Under the pieces are notes generated by a model. It was not told the origin of the DNA. It saw nothing but the letters and a program-made list of their open reading frames with translations, and did no database searches. A program made the translations under genes and the position numbers. From the NCBI GenBank assembly GCA_023133315.1, contig JAGLWR010000047.1, positions 1-8,225 of the forward strand: 8,225 bases of DNA. Reading direction: 5' to 3'. Below are positions 1 to 5,858 of the stretch, one piece after another (position 1 is the first letter of the stretch; each line of letters starts with the position of its first letter). This DNA comes from Methanomicrobia archaeon. Its GTDB lineage: Archaea > Methanobacteriota_B > Thermococci > Methanofastidiosales > B48-G16.

Positions 1-744
1 AAAGATATTTTTAAAGACGAGAGATTCAAGCCAGATATGGTTAAATTTTATCCATGTCTGGTAATAAAAGGCACAAAATTATATGAAGAATGGAAAAAAG
101 GAAACTTCGAACCGTATACAACTGAAGACGCTTTAAACGTTATTGTAGAAGTGAAAAAAGCAATGCCCAAATGGGTGAGAACGATGAGGATCCAGAGAGA
201 TATTCCCACGCAGTATATAGATGCAGGCGTTAAAAGAGCGGATCTCGGGTCTTTAGTGTATAAAGAACTTGAAAAGCAGGGAATAGCATGCAGATGCATA
301 AGATGCAGAGAAGCAGGATTAATATACTACAAAAAAGGCATCTCCCCCGAGAAAATAGAACTTTTTGTGGAAACGTATAACGCTTCAAAAGGAAAAGAGT
401 ACTTCATAAGTTTTGAGGACGTGGAAAAAGATATCCTAATCGGATTTTTGAGACTCAGAATCCCTTACAAGCCGTTTAGAAAAGAAATAACCGAAGAGAC
501 ATGCTTGGTAAGAGAACTTCATGTGTATGGGCAGATGCTGCCTCTTGGAGTTAGGAACAGAAATTGGTGGCAGCACAAAAACTTCGGAGCAAGACTTTTG
601 GAAAAAGCAGAGGAGACAGGAAGAGAAGAAGGAATGAAAAGCATTCTCGTGACCTCAGGAATAGGAGCGAGGGAGTATTATAGAAAGTTCAATTACAAAA
701 AGATCGGAGCATACATGGGGAAGAAACTGGTCAGATCCGAGTGA
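1..744 (+). CDS. elp3: Elp3-family tRNA U34 carboxymethyl-type acetyltransferase, C-terminal part
   Basis: The reading frame is open from base 1, so the start lies outside the window; 247 residues remain of a family usually about 530-550 long. Elp3 joins a radical SAM domain to a GNAT-type acetyltransferase domain and starts cm5U-type modification of the tRNA wobble uridine. The N-terminal catalytic part of the radical SAM domain is missing here. Recognisable Elp3 stretches are FKPDMVKFYP at window residues 9-18, RIQRDIP (63-69), IRCREAG (100-106), VRELHVYG (170-177) and the C-terminal SGIGAREYYRKFNY (219-232). The acetyl-CoA loop reads QHKNFG (191-196): Asn stands where the usual R/Q-x-x-G-x-G/A motif has its first Gly. 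The 3' end overlaps the convergent dehydrogenase gene by 14 bases. The family call is secure; the effect of the Gly-to-Asn change is unknown. Confidence 0.93.
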   Translation, partial: KDIFKDERFKPDMVKFYPCLVIKGTKLYEEWKKGNFEPYTTEDALNVIVEVKKAMPKWVRTMRIQRDIPTQYIDAGVKRADLGSLVYKELEKQGIACRCIRCREAGLIYYKKGISPEKIELFVETYNASKGKEYFISFEDVEKDILIGFLRLRIPYKPFRKEITEETCLVRELHVYGQMLPLGVRNRNWWQHKNFGARLLEKAEETGREEGMKSILVTSGIGAREYYRKFNYKKIGAYMGKKLVRSE

Positions 745-1543
745 TGTCGATCTCTTCTGGGAAATGAAGAACCCTGCCTTCCATGCCTCCAGCAACAGTA
801 ACGATCTGACCCGAGATGTGTCCAGCGAGTTTATCTGAGGAAAGGAAGACAATTGTTGTAGCAATGTCTTCAGGTCGAGCTATCTTCTTGATTGCTCCAG
901 TCTGGAGCGCTTTCTTCACGAGATCCTCATCGTGAATGGACTTCTCTGTCATTCTTGTGATCGTCCACCCCGGACAAACGGCGTTCACTCTGCCGGAGGG
1001 GACAATTCGTACGATCTCATTCTTTAACGACAATGTAAAACCGTACGTGATTGCCGCCTTCGCTGCAGCGTAATCTACGTGTCCTTCTTCGCCAAAGATC
1101 GCAGCTGTGGATCCAACGATGACGAGGGAAGCATTCTTTGGTTCAGTTCGCTTGAGAAGCCGAAAGAATTCTCGACAACAGAGAAAAACGGAGGTTTCAT
1201 CTGTCGTTATTGTACGATTCCACTGATCTAAGGACATCTTGTGTATAGGAATATCCTCATCCAACCAGATCCCTGCATTGGCGACGAGAATGTCCACTCC
1301 TCCGAATCTCTCATAGGATCTCTCAAAAAGGTTTTGAACATCTCTTTCTCTTGTCAAATCTGCTCGAACCTCAAGACTTTCCACTGGCAGCTCTTTTTGA
1401 AGCTGCTTGATTATCTCCATATTGCGCCTCCCCTGAAGGACGAGTTTTGCTTCTTCTTCAGCAAACGCCCGTGCTGTAGCACGTCCAATACCTCCCGAGG
1501 CTCCCGTGATGAGAACGACCTTACTTTTAAGACCCGTATTCAT
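731..1543 (-). CDS. SDR-family NAD(P)-dependent oxidoreductase (FabG-like)
   Basis: A 270-residue short-chain dehydrogenase with a Rossmann fold, expected to oxidise or reduce a hydroxyl/keto substrate that cannot be named from sequence. Visible motifs are TGASGGIG (residues 13-20), DL (62-63), NAG (89-91), catalytic S145, Y158 and K162 (YAAAK), and VNAVCPGW (186-193). Arg39-Arg40 at the end of the second strand suggests NADP(H) preference. The tetrad Asn position appears to be D115 (seven residues after W108). The ATG at 1543 is chosen over an in-frame TTG 18 bases upstream because GAGGAG lies six bases before it. The gene follows the PH-domain gene by 32 bases on the same strand, so cotranscription is plausible. 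Rows in this gene reach about 58% GC, well above Elp3 next door, which may indicate separate ancestry. Confidence 0.93.
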   Translation of the reverse strand: MNTGLKSKVVLITGASGGIGRATARAFAEEEAKLVLQGRRNMEIIKQLQKELPVESLEVRADLTRERDVQNLFERSYERFGGVDILVANAGIWLDEDIPIHKMSLDQWNRTITTDETSVFLCCREFFRLLKRTEPKNASLVIVGSTAAIFGEEGHVDYAAAKAAITYGFTLSLKNEIVRIVPSGRVNAVCPGWTITRMTEKSIHDEDLVKKALQTGAIKKIARPEDIATTIVFLSSDKLAGHISGQIVTVAGGMEGRVLHFPEEIDITRI

Positions 1544-1549
1544 AAATCT

Positions 1550-1555
1550 CTCCTC
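1550..1555 (-). promoter_or_regulatory. Shine-Dalgarno site of the dehydrogenase gene
   Basis: On the minus strand GAGGAG lies six bases before the ATG at 1543. It decides the start in favour of this ATG rather than the upstream TTG (1561), which would place the site inside the coding region. A gene read from a ribosome binding site rather than a leaderless start fits its position as second gene behind the PH-domain gene. Confidence 0.7.
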
Positions 1556-1564
1556 TAGCAATTT

Positions 1565-1585
1565 GAAGAGAATAATTATTTCTTC
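1565..1585 (-). repeat. Inverted repeat across the PH-protein stop codon
   Basis: The left arm GAAGAGAATAA (1565-1575) and right arm TTATTTCTTC (1576-1585) are complementary except for one bulged base, with a perfect 10-base palindrome AATAATTATT at 1571-1580 in the middle. It covers the TAA stop of the PH-domain gene and the first bases of the 32-base gap before the dehydrogenase. No long T-run follows on the minus strand, so a classical terminator is unlikely. A weak hairpin or chance AT-rich symmetry are both possible. Confidence 0.35.
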
Positions 1586-2148
1586 ACATATTTTTCTAGC
1601 AACTTCCTGATTTTGATCAGTTCGTTCAGTGCAGTGTTATCTTCTGTAATTTCATAGGTTTCCACGGCTTCAGGTTTTTTTCCTCTCACGAATTGCATTA
1701 TAAATTCTTTCAGTTCCTCTGACTCTTTCGTTGCGTATATTTTTAATTCAGAGGCAGAATATGAGGGGGCTGAGTATCCGGCCGTCTGAATTTTTAAATC
1801 CGCAATGCCAAATCTTCTCGAAATCGGTCCCTGTGTGACATCAATGTTTGTGATTCTATTGTACGGTACTATTCCTGTTTTTTTAAACCACACTCCCCTT
1901 TTCCACTGTATTTCATCTCCAGTTAGCTTATAGACTATGGTCTCGTAGTACAGGGGTATCCACATAATGAGAGGAATGAGAACAAGGGCAATGGGGATCA
2001 CAACGGCGAGGATGACAATGAACGGTGCATACACCGCTACCGGTATCAGCCAGGGCAGTACACAGAGCACGACAGCTATAGCAATGTATGTGTAACGCAC
2101 TGTTTTGAACTCAGGAGCTGACTTGAACTCTTCATTTATTTTGAACAT
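1576..2148 (-). CDS. Membrane protein with bacterial/archaeal PH domain (bPH2, YdbS-like)
   Basis: A 190-residue protein with two hydrophobic segments at about residues 19-40 and 42-68. A bPH2 domain (the former DUF304) follows from about 69 to 145. Family features are YKLTGDEI (73-80), the strand with KRGVWFKKTGIVPYNRITNIDV (83-104 region), the QG-x-x-SRRFG stretch (106-114) and LKIQTAGY (118-125). A charged helical tail with Leu spacing (about 148-190) could form a short coiled coil. YdbS-type proteins are membrane proteins of largely unknown role, and no ligand can be inferred. The ATG at 2148 has no ribosome binding site but lies about 25 bases after a TATA box, so the transcript is probably leaderless. 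It is the first gene of a likely two-gene unit with the dehydrogenase; nothing links the two in function. Confidence 0.85.
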   Translation of the reverse strand: MFKINEEFKSAPEFKTVRYTYIAIAVVLCVLPWLIPVAVYAPFIVILAVVIPIALVLIPLIMWIPLYYETIVYKLTGDEIQWKRGVWFKKTGIVPYNRITNIDVTQGPISRRFGIADLKIQTAGYSAPSYSASELKIYATKESEELKEFIMQFVRGKKPEAVETYEITEDNTALNELIKIRKLLEKYVKK

Positions 2149-2169
2149 GTTTGCATTTTAGTGGTTTTG

Positions 2170-2178
2170 TTTTTATAC
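2170..2178 (-). promoter_or_regulatory. TATA box of the PH-domain gene
   Basis: Read on the minus strand, GTATAAAAA lies with its centre about 25 bases from the ATG at 2148. This is the archaeal TATA-to-initiation distance, so transcription should begin at or next to the start codon. A purine run (AAGAAAA) just upstream could serve as the B recognition element. Confidence 0.5.
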
Positions 2179-2231
2179 TTTTCTTATTGAGTTCACTGAG
2201 AGATTAAATCCCCTCTTTCATACTTTTTTAT

Positions 2232-2243
2232 CTATAAAAATAG
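2232..2243 (-). terminator. Possible weak U-tract terminator after the cupin gene
   Basis: Four bases past the cupin stop, the minus strand reads CTATTTTTATAG: a five-T run within a small symmetric AT-rich element. Archaeal intrinsic termination depends mainly on T-runs, but this one is short and could be chance in AT-rich DNA. Confidence 0.25.
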
Positions 2244-2247
2244 AACA

Positions 2248-2607
2248 TCATTCAACTTTTTCCATGTGATACTCTTTTCTTTTCGGGATTAAACAGAGGA
2301 ACTCTACGTCTTCGTTTCCTACATTTTTGTACCAATGTGGCATATTTTTAGGGATGTACACAACATTTCCAGCTCCTACCTCGAAAACTTCGTCACCCAG
2401 TCCGAGCTTCAGTTTCCCTTTTAAAACATACTGTTCATGATCATAGTTGTTGTGATAATGTTTCGGCATTCCGCCGCCAGGTTTCATTGTGAACTTTCGC
2501 ATGAAAAACTCTTTTCCTGTATCTTCTCCTATCAGCCACTGAATCTCTGTTTTATCCGCTACTTCCACTATCTCTTTTTTTATTTCATCAGCTTTTTTTA
2601 CGTACAT
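2248..2607 (-). CDS. Small single-domain cupin metalloprotein (TM1459-like)
   Basis: A 119-residue protein that is one cupin beta-barrel. Motif 1 runs from G44 to G64 with H50, H52 and H57; the position that is usually metal-binding Glu is H57, followed by E58. Motif 2 runs from G80 with P86, H91 and N95. H50, H52, H57 and H91 therefore form a four-histidine metal site. From memory this matches Thermotoga maritima TM1459, a 114-residue Mn-binding cupin, and the shared ending EFLCLIPK (residues 103-110) supports the link. Spacing between the second and third His is one residue longer here than in TM1459. The natural substrate of this group is not established; small dioxygenase-like or lyase-like chemistry is possible. 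The start is supported by AGGTGAT (2611-2617) just upstream. The gene lies 45 bases after the nuclease gene but appears to have its own TATA box. Confidence 0.9.
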   Translation of the reverse strand: MYVKKADEIKKEIVEVADKTEIQWLIGEDTGKEFFMRKFTMKPGGGMPKHYHNNYDHEQYVLKGKLKLGLGDEVFEVGAGNVVYIPKNMPHWYKNVGNEDVEFLCLIPKRKEYHMEKVE

Positions 2608-2637
2608 GGGATCACCTGGACATTCTTGTCATGGACG

Positions 2638-2646
2638 TATAATAAA
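2638..2646 (-). promoter_or_regulatory. Promoter and ribosome binding site of the cupin gene
   Basis: TTTATTATA on the minus strand lies in the 45-base gap after the nuclease stop codon. Its centre is about 35 bases from the cupin ATG, predicting a leader of roughly ten bases. That leader would hold AGGTGAT (2611-2617), a good match to the archaeal anti-Shine-Dalgarno sequence, so the cupin can be expressed independently of the nuclease. Confidence 0.45.
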
Positions 2647-2652
2647 GTTTTC

Positions 2653-3294
2653 TCAATGAAACATCGTATATATCAGGTTCGCTCGCTTCTCTCCTATTCC
2701 TTTGACCTGTAGTAGATCCTTTTTAGATGCGTCGGCAACAGATACTATGGAGCCAAAATGCTCGAATAAATTTTTCGCCAGAACATTTCCTATATAAGGT
2801 AAAGAAGCCAGGATATATATCTTTTTGTCTTTTTCAGGAAGTTCTTCTCTGAATCTTTTTCTGTACCATCTCTCCTGGGGAATCTTGTCATTCAATCCTT
2901 TATCTTCCCTCTGTATGAGAATCCTGATAAACTCTTGCAGTTCACGATCGTCGTTGACAAAAACAATGGGGATCTCATAGACAAAGAGAATTTCCAGGAA
3001 TGCACCAAATATTTGAGCATCGCCGGGATCGAACTGACCGTGGATAACCAAAATTCTTCTTTTTATTTTATACAGCCCTATCGTATCGTTTTTTATCATT
3101 TTTAAAAGCTGTTCCCACAATCTGTTGCTTCTTAAAGAAGATATAAAATCTGAAGGTGTTTTTCTCTCCAGTAATACTCCCTCGTTTTCTTTTAGGATAA
3201 ATATATCACCGATCGGAAGCGGGATAACTTGCGGACTATACTCATTGAGAAGATCTGCCATGTGCGATTCTCTGGTATCTATAAGTAGTTCCAT
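2653..3294 (-). CDS. xpf: Stand-alone XPF/ERCC4-type structure-specific endonuclease
   Basis: A 213-residue nuclease with the ERCC4 domain first: DTRE (residues 6-9), PIGD (27-30) and the signature E43-R44-K45 with D49. D6, D30, E43 and K45 are the expected metal/catalytic residues. A basic linker (about 130-158) leads to tandem helix-hairpin-helix motifs, SLPYIG (164-169) and VKGIGEKRA (197-205), which bind DNA. XPF-family dimers cut near ss/ds junctions in flap, fork and repair intermediates. No helicase domain is present, so it resembles the short crenarchaeal XPF rather than euryarchaeal Hef. No clear C-terminal PCNA-binding (PIP) motif is visible; the protein ends LIYTMFH. The ATG at 3294 has no ribosome binding site and lies about 23 bases from a TATA-like box, suggesting a leaderless message divergent from the gene at 3343. 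Confidence 0.93.
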   Translation of the reverse strand: MELLIDTRESHMADLLNEYSPQVIPLPIGDIFILKENEGVLLERKTPSDFISSLRSNRLWEQLLKMIKNDTIGLYKIKRRILVIHGQFDPGDAQIFGAFLEILFVYEIPIVFVNDDRELQEFIRILIQREDKGLNDKIPQERWYRKRFREELPEKDKKIYILASLPYIGNVLAKNLFEHFGSIVSVADASKKDLLQVKGIGEKRANLIYTMFH

Positions 3295-3310
3295 AATAAA
3301 TCTTTCCCAG

Positions 3311-3324
3311 TATATTTTTAAATT
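3311..3324. promoter_or_regulatory. AT-rich box shared by two divergent leaderless promoters
   Basis: The intergenic space between the nuclease ATG (3294) and the rightward ATG (3343) is only 48 bases. Its one strong AT block reads TATATTTTTAAATT on the plus strand and AATTTAAAAATATA on the minus strand, each containing a plausible archaeal TATA sequence. Its centre is about 23-25 bases from both start codons, so one region seems to serve both directions, with overlapping TBP sites. Confidence 0.5.
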
Positions 3325-3342
3325 CTTGGGATTATATGCACC

Positions 3343-3762
3343 ATGGAAAAAATTTCATGGAAGATGTTGGATTCTGAAGAAGAGCGTAAAAAACTTTATA
3401 AAGATATAGCGTTCCTCATTTTTAACAAAAAAGATGAAGCAGAAATAAAAGAGCTTTCCACTGTTTTTTATCAGAGAGCTGTAAAATACTCCGATAAAGA
3501 GTCTTCTAACCATGCCTTCGGATTGTACATTGTTTTAAACAGCTTTTTCGTTGAAGGAGAAGAGTACACTCCTTTAAAAGCCTTGAAATATGCACAAGAA
3601 AATAATGAGAGCGAGATGATACGCAGCCTTTCACGGTTTGCACGGTACGCTGTGAATGTAAGAAACGTTCAGGATTATTCGATTGATCCCAAGAATTCTC
3701 TCGAAAAATTGTGGTTATATACTGTCAGGGTAATAAAAGGCGTCGTGGAGTCTTACAAGTGA
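3343..3762 (+). CDS. Uncharacterised helical protein, first gene of a two-gene unit
   Basis: I do not recognise this 139-residue protein. It has no signal peptide or membrane segment, and its pattern of charged and hydrophobic residues suggests about five or six helices, so it is probably cytoplasmic. Aromatic, Leu-rich segments occur near 55-70 (FGLYIVLNSFF) and 122-137 (EKLWLYTVRVIKGVVE) and could be a binding surface. No HEPN R-x4-6-H motif, metal site or helix-turn-helix is evident. The ATG lies about 24 bases after a TATA-like box with no ribosome binding site, so it is probably leaderless. Only four bases separate its stop from the start of the kinase-like gene, so the two are almost certainly cotranscribed and may act together. 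It could be a partner or regulator of that protein; this is inference. Confidence 0.8.
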   Translation: MEKISWKMLDSEEERKKLYKDIAFLIFNKKDEAEIKELSTVFYQRAVKYSDKESSNHAFGLYIVLNSFFVEGEEYTPLKALKYAQENNESEMIRSLSRFARYAVNVRNVQDYSIDPKNSLEKLWLYTVRVIKGVVESYK

Positions 3763-3766
3763 TATC

Positions 3767-4831
3767 ATGGTGTGTGAGTACAGGTACGGACCAAAAGCCA
3801 TGGAGTATTTAAAAAACATGCCAGATATTACATACTCAAAATGGAGAAATTTTGTAAGAAAGAAATTCAGGAAAAAGAACGGCGGTGAACTGGCACATGC
3901 TGGGAAGGTGGCATATTACGCATGGAGAAACCTCAATAGGGATTTGAAGCTTTCTTTTGGAGAAAAAGATCCTGTTTCCTTCGAGTTTAAAGAATCTCAG
4001 TTCAAAGACATCAAAAAGATTGACGAAAAAACTGAGGAGAACTTTAAAGAAATAGGAAGGGAAATTTACGATGAAACTCCAAAAAATGTTATGCAGTTTG
4101 AAACATCCACAAAACCGCTCTTGATGATCTTTGAAGAGAGTTATAAAACTCCGAGAATGGTGATAGTGAAGAAAAAGGGACTGTTCTCAAAAGAAGAGGT
4201 ACTGACATCGAAAATTTATAGATACCTCGGAGCCACGGTTTTTGATGTTATCGACAGGAAAAATATGATCTTCATAGAATGGCTGGACGGAATGGACTGT
4301 GAGGCTCTCAAAAAGTTGAGTACCGAAAAAGATGCTTTAAATTATATCTATTATCTCGGAAAAACTGCTGCGGATGCCCACTGCATAGGGCTGGGCGATA
4401 GACTTCACAATGAACGAGTAAATCTTTTAATTTTAAAGAGTGATGTCGTAGAAGAGTTTAAAGATGACGTTTTCAGTCCCGTATACAATGTGGATTACGA
4501 GTTTGCCTTTATGAAAGCCAAACTGAGAAGAACACCCGAAGAAGATCTTGTGAGCGTACGGCTCACGTTCAAAAAAGTGGGTCTTGAAAACATATCTGAT
4601 GACATAATAAAAACAAAATTAAAAGATCTGATAGATACGTACATAGAAGGATTTTCTAGAAGATACAAAAACTTGCAAGAGAATTATCGGATAAATAAAG
4701 AGAAAATAGATAATTTATTGGTGGAGTATGACCAGGAAGTTCTGGAACTCTGTAAAAGGAGATTTAACTCAGATGCAGATCTTTTAACAGAAAAATTAAA
4801 AGAAATTCTGATCTCTGCTTTTCTGTCTTAG
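3767..4831 (+). CDS. Divergent protein-kinase-like fold protein (predicted)
   Basis: A 354-residue soluble protein. The basic N-terminus (about 1-60, many Lys/Arg) precedes a segment readable as a kinase-like fold. VIVKKKG (132-138) would supply the ATP-binding Lys (K135). E143/E144 lie in the next helix, and IFIEWLDG (168-175) resembles strand 5 and the hinge. GLGDRLHNERVNLLI (208-222) resembles a catalytic loop with D211 and N215 or N219, and VYNVDYEFAF (239-248) a DFG-like strand with D243. EEDLVSVRLTF (258-268) follows, as in Bud32- and APH-like kinases. A charged helical tail ends the protein. There is no glycine-rich loop, and the spacing after D211 is unusual, so activity is uncertain; a pseudokinase is possible. 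GTGAT (3759-3763) overlapping the upstream stop may be a weak ribosome binding site, implying coupled translation. The gene is secure; the fold is inference from short motifs. Confidence 0.7.
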   Translation: MVCEYRYGPKAMEYLKNMPDITYSKWRNFVRKKFRKKNGGELAHAGKVAYYAWRNLNRDLKLSFGEKDPVSFEFKESQFKDIKKIDEKTEENFKEIGREIYDETPKNVMQFETSTKPLLMIFEESYKTPRMVIVKKKGLFSKEEVLTSKIYRYLGATVFDVIDRKNMIFIEWLDGMDCEALKKLSTEKDALNYIYYLGKTAADAHCIGLGDRLHNERVNLLILKSDVVEEFKDDVFSPVYNVDYEFAFMKAKLRRTPEEDLVSVRLTFKKVGLENISDDIIKTKLKDLIDTYIEGFSRRYKNLQENYRINKEKIDNLLVEYDQEVLELCKRRFNSDADLLTEKLKEILISAFLS

Positions 4832-4833
4832 AA

Positions 4834-4843
4834 AAATATATAA
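4834..4843 (+). promoter_or_regulatory. TATA box of the transglutaminase-like gene
   Basis: AAATATATAA lies three bases after the stop of the kinase-like gene, with its centre 27 bases before the ATG at 4866. No Shine-Dalgarno sequence precedes that ATG. The arrangement predicts a leaderless transcript that starts independently of the upstream pair, although read-through is not excluded. Confidence 0.6.
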
Positions 4844-4865
4844 GGTATAAAACTTAGTATAATTT

Positions 4866-5858
4866 ATGAATCTTTCAGATAAAGACAAGGCAATACTGGC
4901 TTTAACAATTATGATTATAATTACTCTCCTTGTGAGTTATTCTGCCAGTTTTCAGATTTTGAGGCTTAAAACAGCCAAAAGTAACTATATTATAATAACA
5001 AGAAACATTGATAACAGCGAAGAACTGATAGATCTCCTGGACGAAAAGGATAGCGCAATTTACGATTTAGAAACTGAGCTGAAAAGTTTGAACGAAGAAA
5101 AGGAGAGGTTGAACTCAGAGATTGAAGAAAAGAAGAGAGAAATTGGGGCAATGGAAGAAGCTTCAAAAGAGTCAGACAAAAAAACTAAACTCTATCTCTC
5201 ATCAGAAAAGAGGTTATCTTATATATTAAAAAGATACAGTTATCTTCTGGAAAAAGATATAGAAGAGTATCAAAAAGATCCCAGAAAATTTATAAGAGAA
5301 TCAGCAGAACTTGAAAATATGATCGAGAATATAGATAGAGACGATTTTTTGAGAAATACGTACGACTACATAATAGATAACTTTTATTACTTCTACGATC
5401 CCTTCACCCTGACGTCTGAAGGCGTCCAGGAGTGGAACTTCTTTTTGGCGTATGATCTGAAGAATGAAGAATGGATAACGGTTTCTTTAGACAGGGACGA
5501 ACTTATCTTGAGTGTTCTTCCTGAAACGATCTTCTATCCGGAAGAAACAATAGATCTAGGAGGCGGGGACTGCGAGGATCTCACTATCCTTTATGTTTCT
5601 GCATGCATACACGAGGGATACGATGCACACGTGTATGTTGTGGATATCGTTTCAGAAGATCCATTGATCCAGCCCGTTTCTCATACTTTTGCTGTCGTAG
5701 ACGATACTCTCGTGGATATAACTATGAAACAGTTCATTGTTGGAGACGATCTTTTTGAACGGTACGGGAAGGCCATAAAAGCTGAGAAGATCACTCTGGC
5801 AGTAATATACAACGACGAAAAAATAGAAAATAAAAAGATTGTTCTTTACCCTACATAA
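4866..5858 (+). CDS. Membrane-anchored coiled-coil protein with transglutaminase-like domain
   Basis: A 330-residue protein with one N-terminal membrane segment (about 9-29), a Glu/Lys/Leu-rich coiled coil (about 50-105), a helical linker, and a transglutaminase/protease-like domain from about 160 to the end. The papain-like triad is visible: C236 in LGGGDCEDLT (231-240), H273 in SHTFAVV (272-278) and D284 in LVDIT (282-286). This spacing and surround fit the transglutaminase-core superfamily, whose archaeal members are thought to act mostly as proteases or peptide-modifying enzymes. The substrate is unknown. Topology is ambiguous: a signal anchor would usually put the domain outside, but R33, K35 and K38 follow the segment and argue for the opposite by the positive-inside rule. 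The start at 4866 is leaderless by TATA position. The 3' end overlaps the convergent propeller gene by 13 bases. Confidence 0.88.
   Translation: MNLSDKDKAILALTIMIIITLLVSYSASFQILRLKTAKSNYIIITRNIDNSEELIDLLDEKDSAIYDLETELKSLNEEKERLNSEIEEKKREIGAMEEASKESDKKTKLYLSSEKRLSYILKRYSYLLEKDIEEYQKDPRKFIRESAELENMIENIDRDDFLRNTYDYIIDNFYYFYDPFTLTSEGVQEWNFFLAYDLKNEEWITVSLDRDELILSVLPETIFYPEETIDLGGGDCEDLTILYVSACIHEGYDAHVYVVDIVSEDPLIQPVSHTFAVVDDTLVDITMKQFIVGDDLFERYGKAIKAEKITLAVIYNDEKIENKKIVLYPT

Noticed and set aside
655..864. Leftward extension at the Elp3/dehydrogenase junction
   Set aside because: This minus-strand frame runs across the end of Elp3 and the dehydrogenase in another frame, with no recognisable domain or start signal.
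1241..1558. Open frame of 105 codons on the plus strand
   Set aside because: It lies antisense within the dehydrogenase gene, which has full SDR motifs; the product looks unlike any protein and has no promoter or ribosome binding site.
3343..3762. HEPN-type toxin
   Set aside because: The helical protein paired with a larger gene suggested a HEPN toxin, but no R-x4-6-H motif is present.
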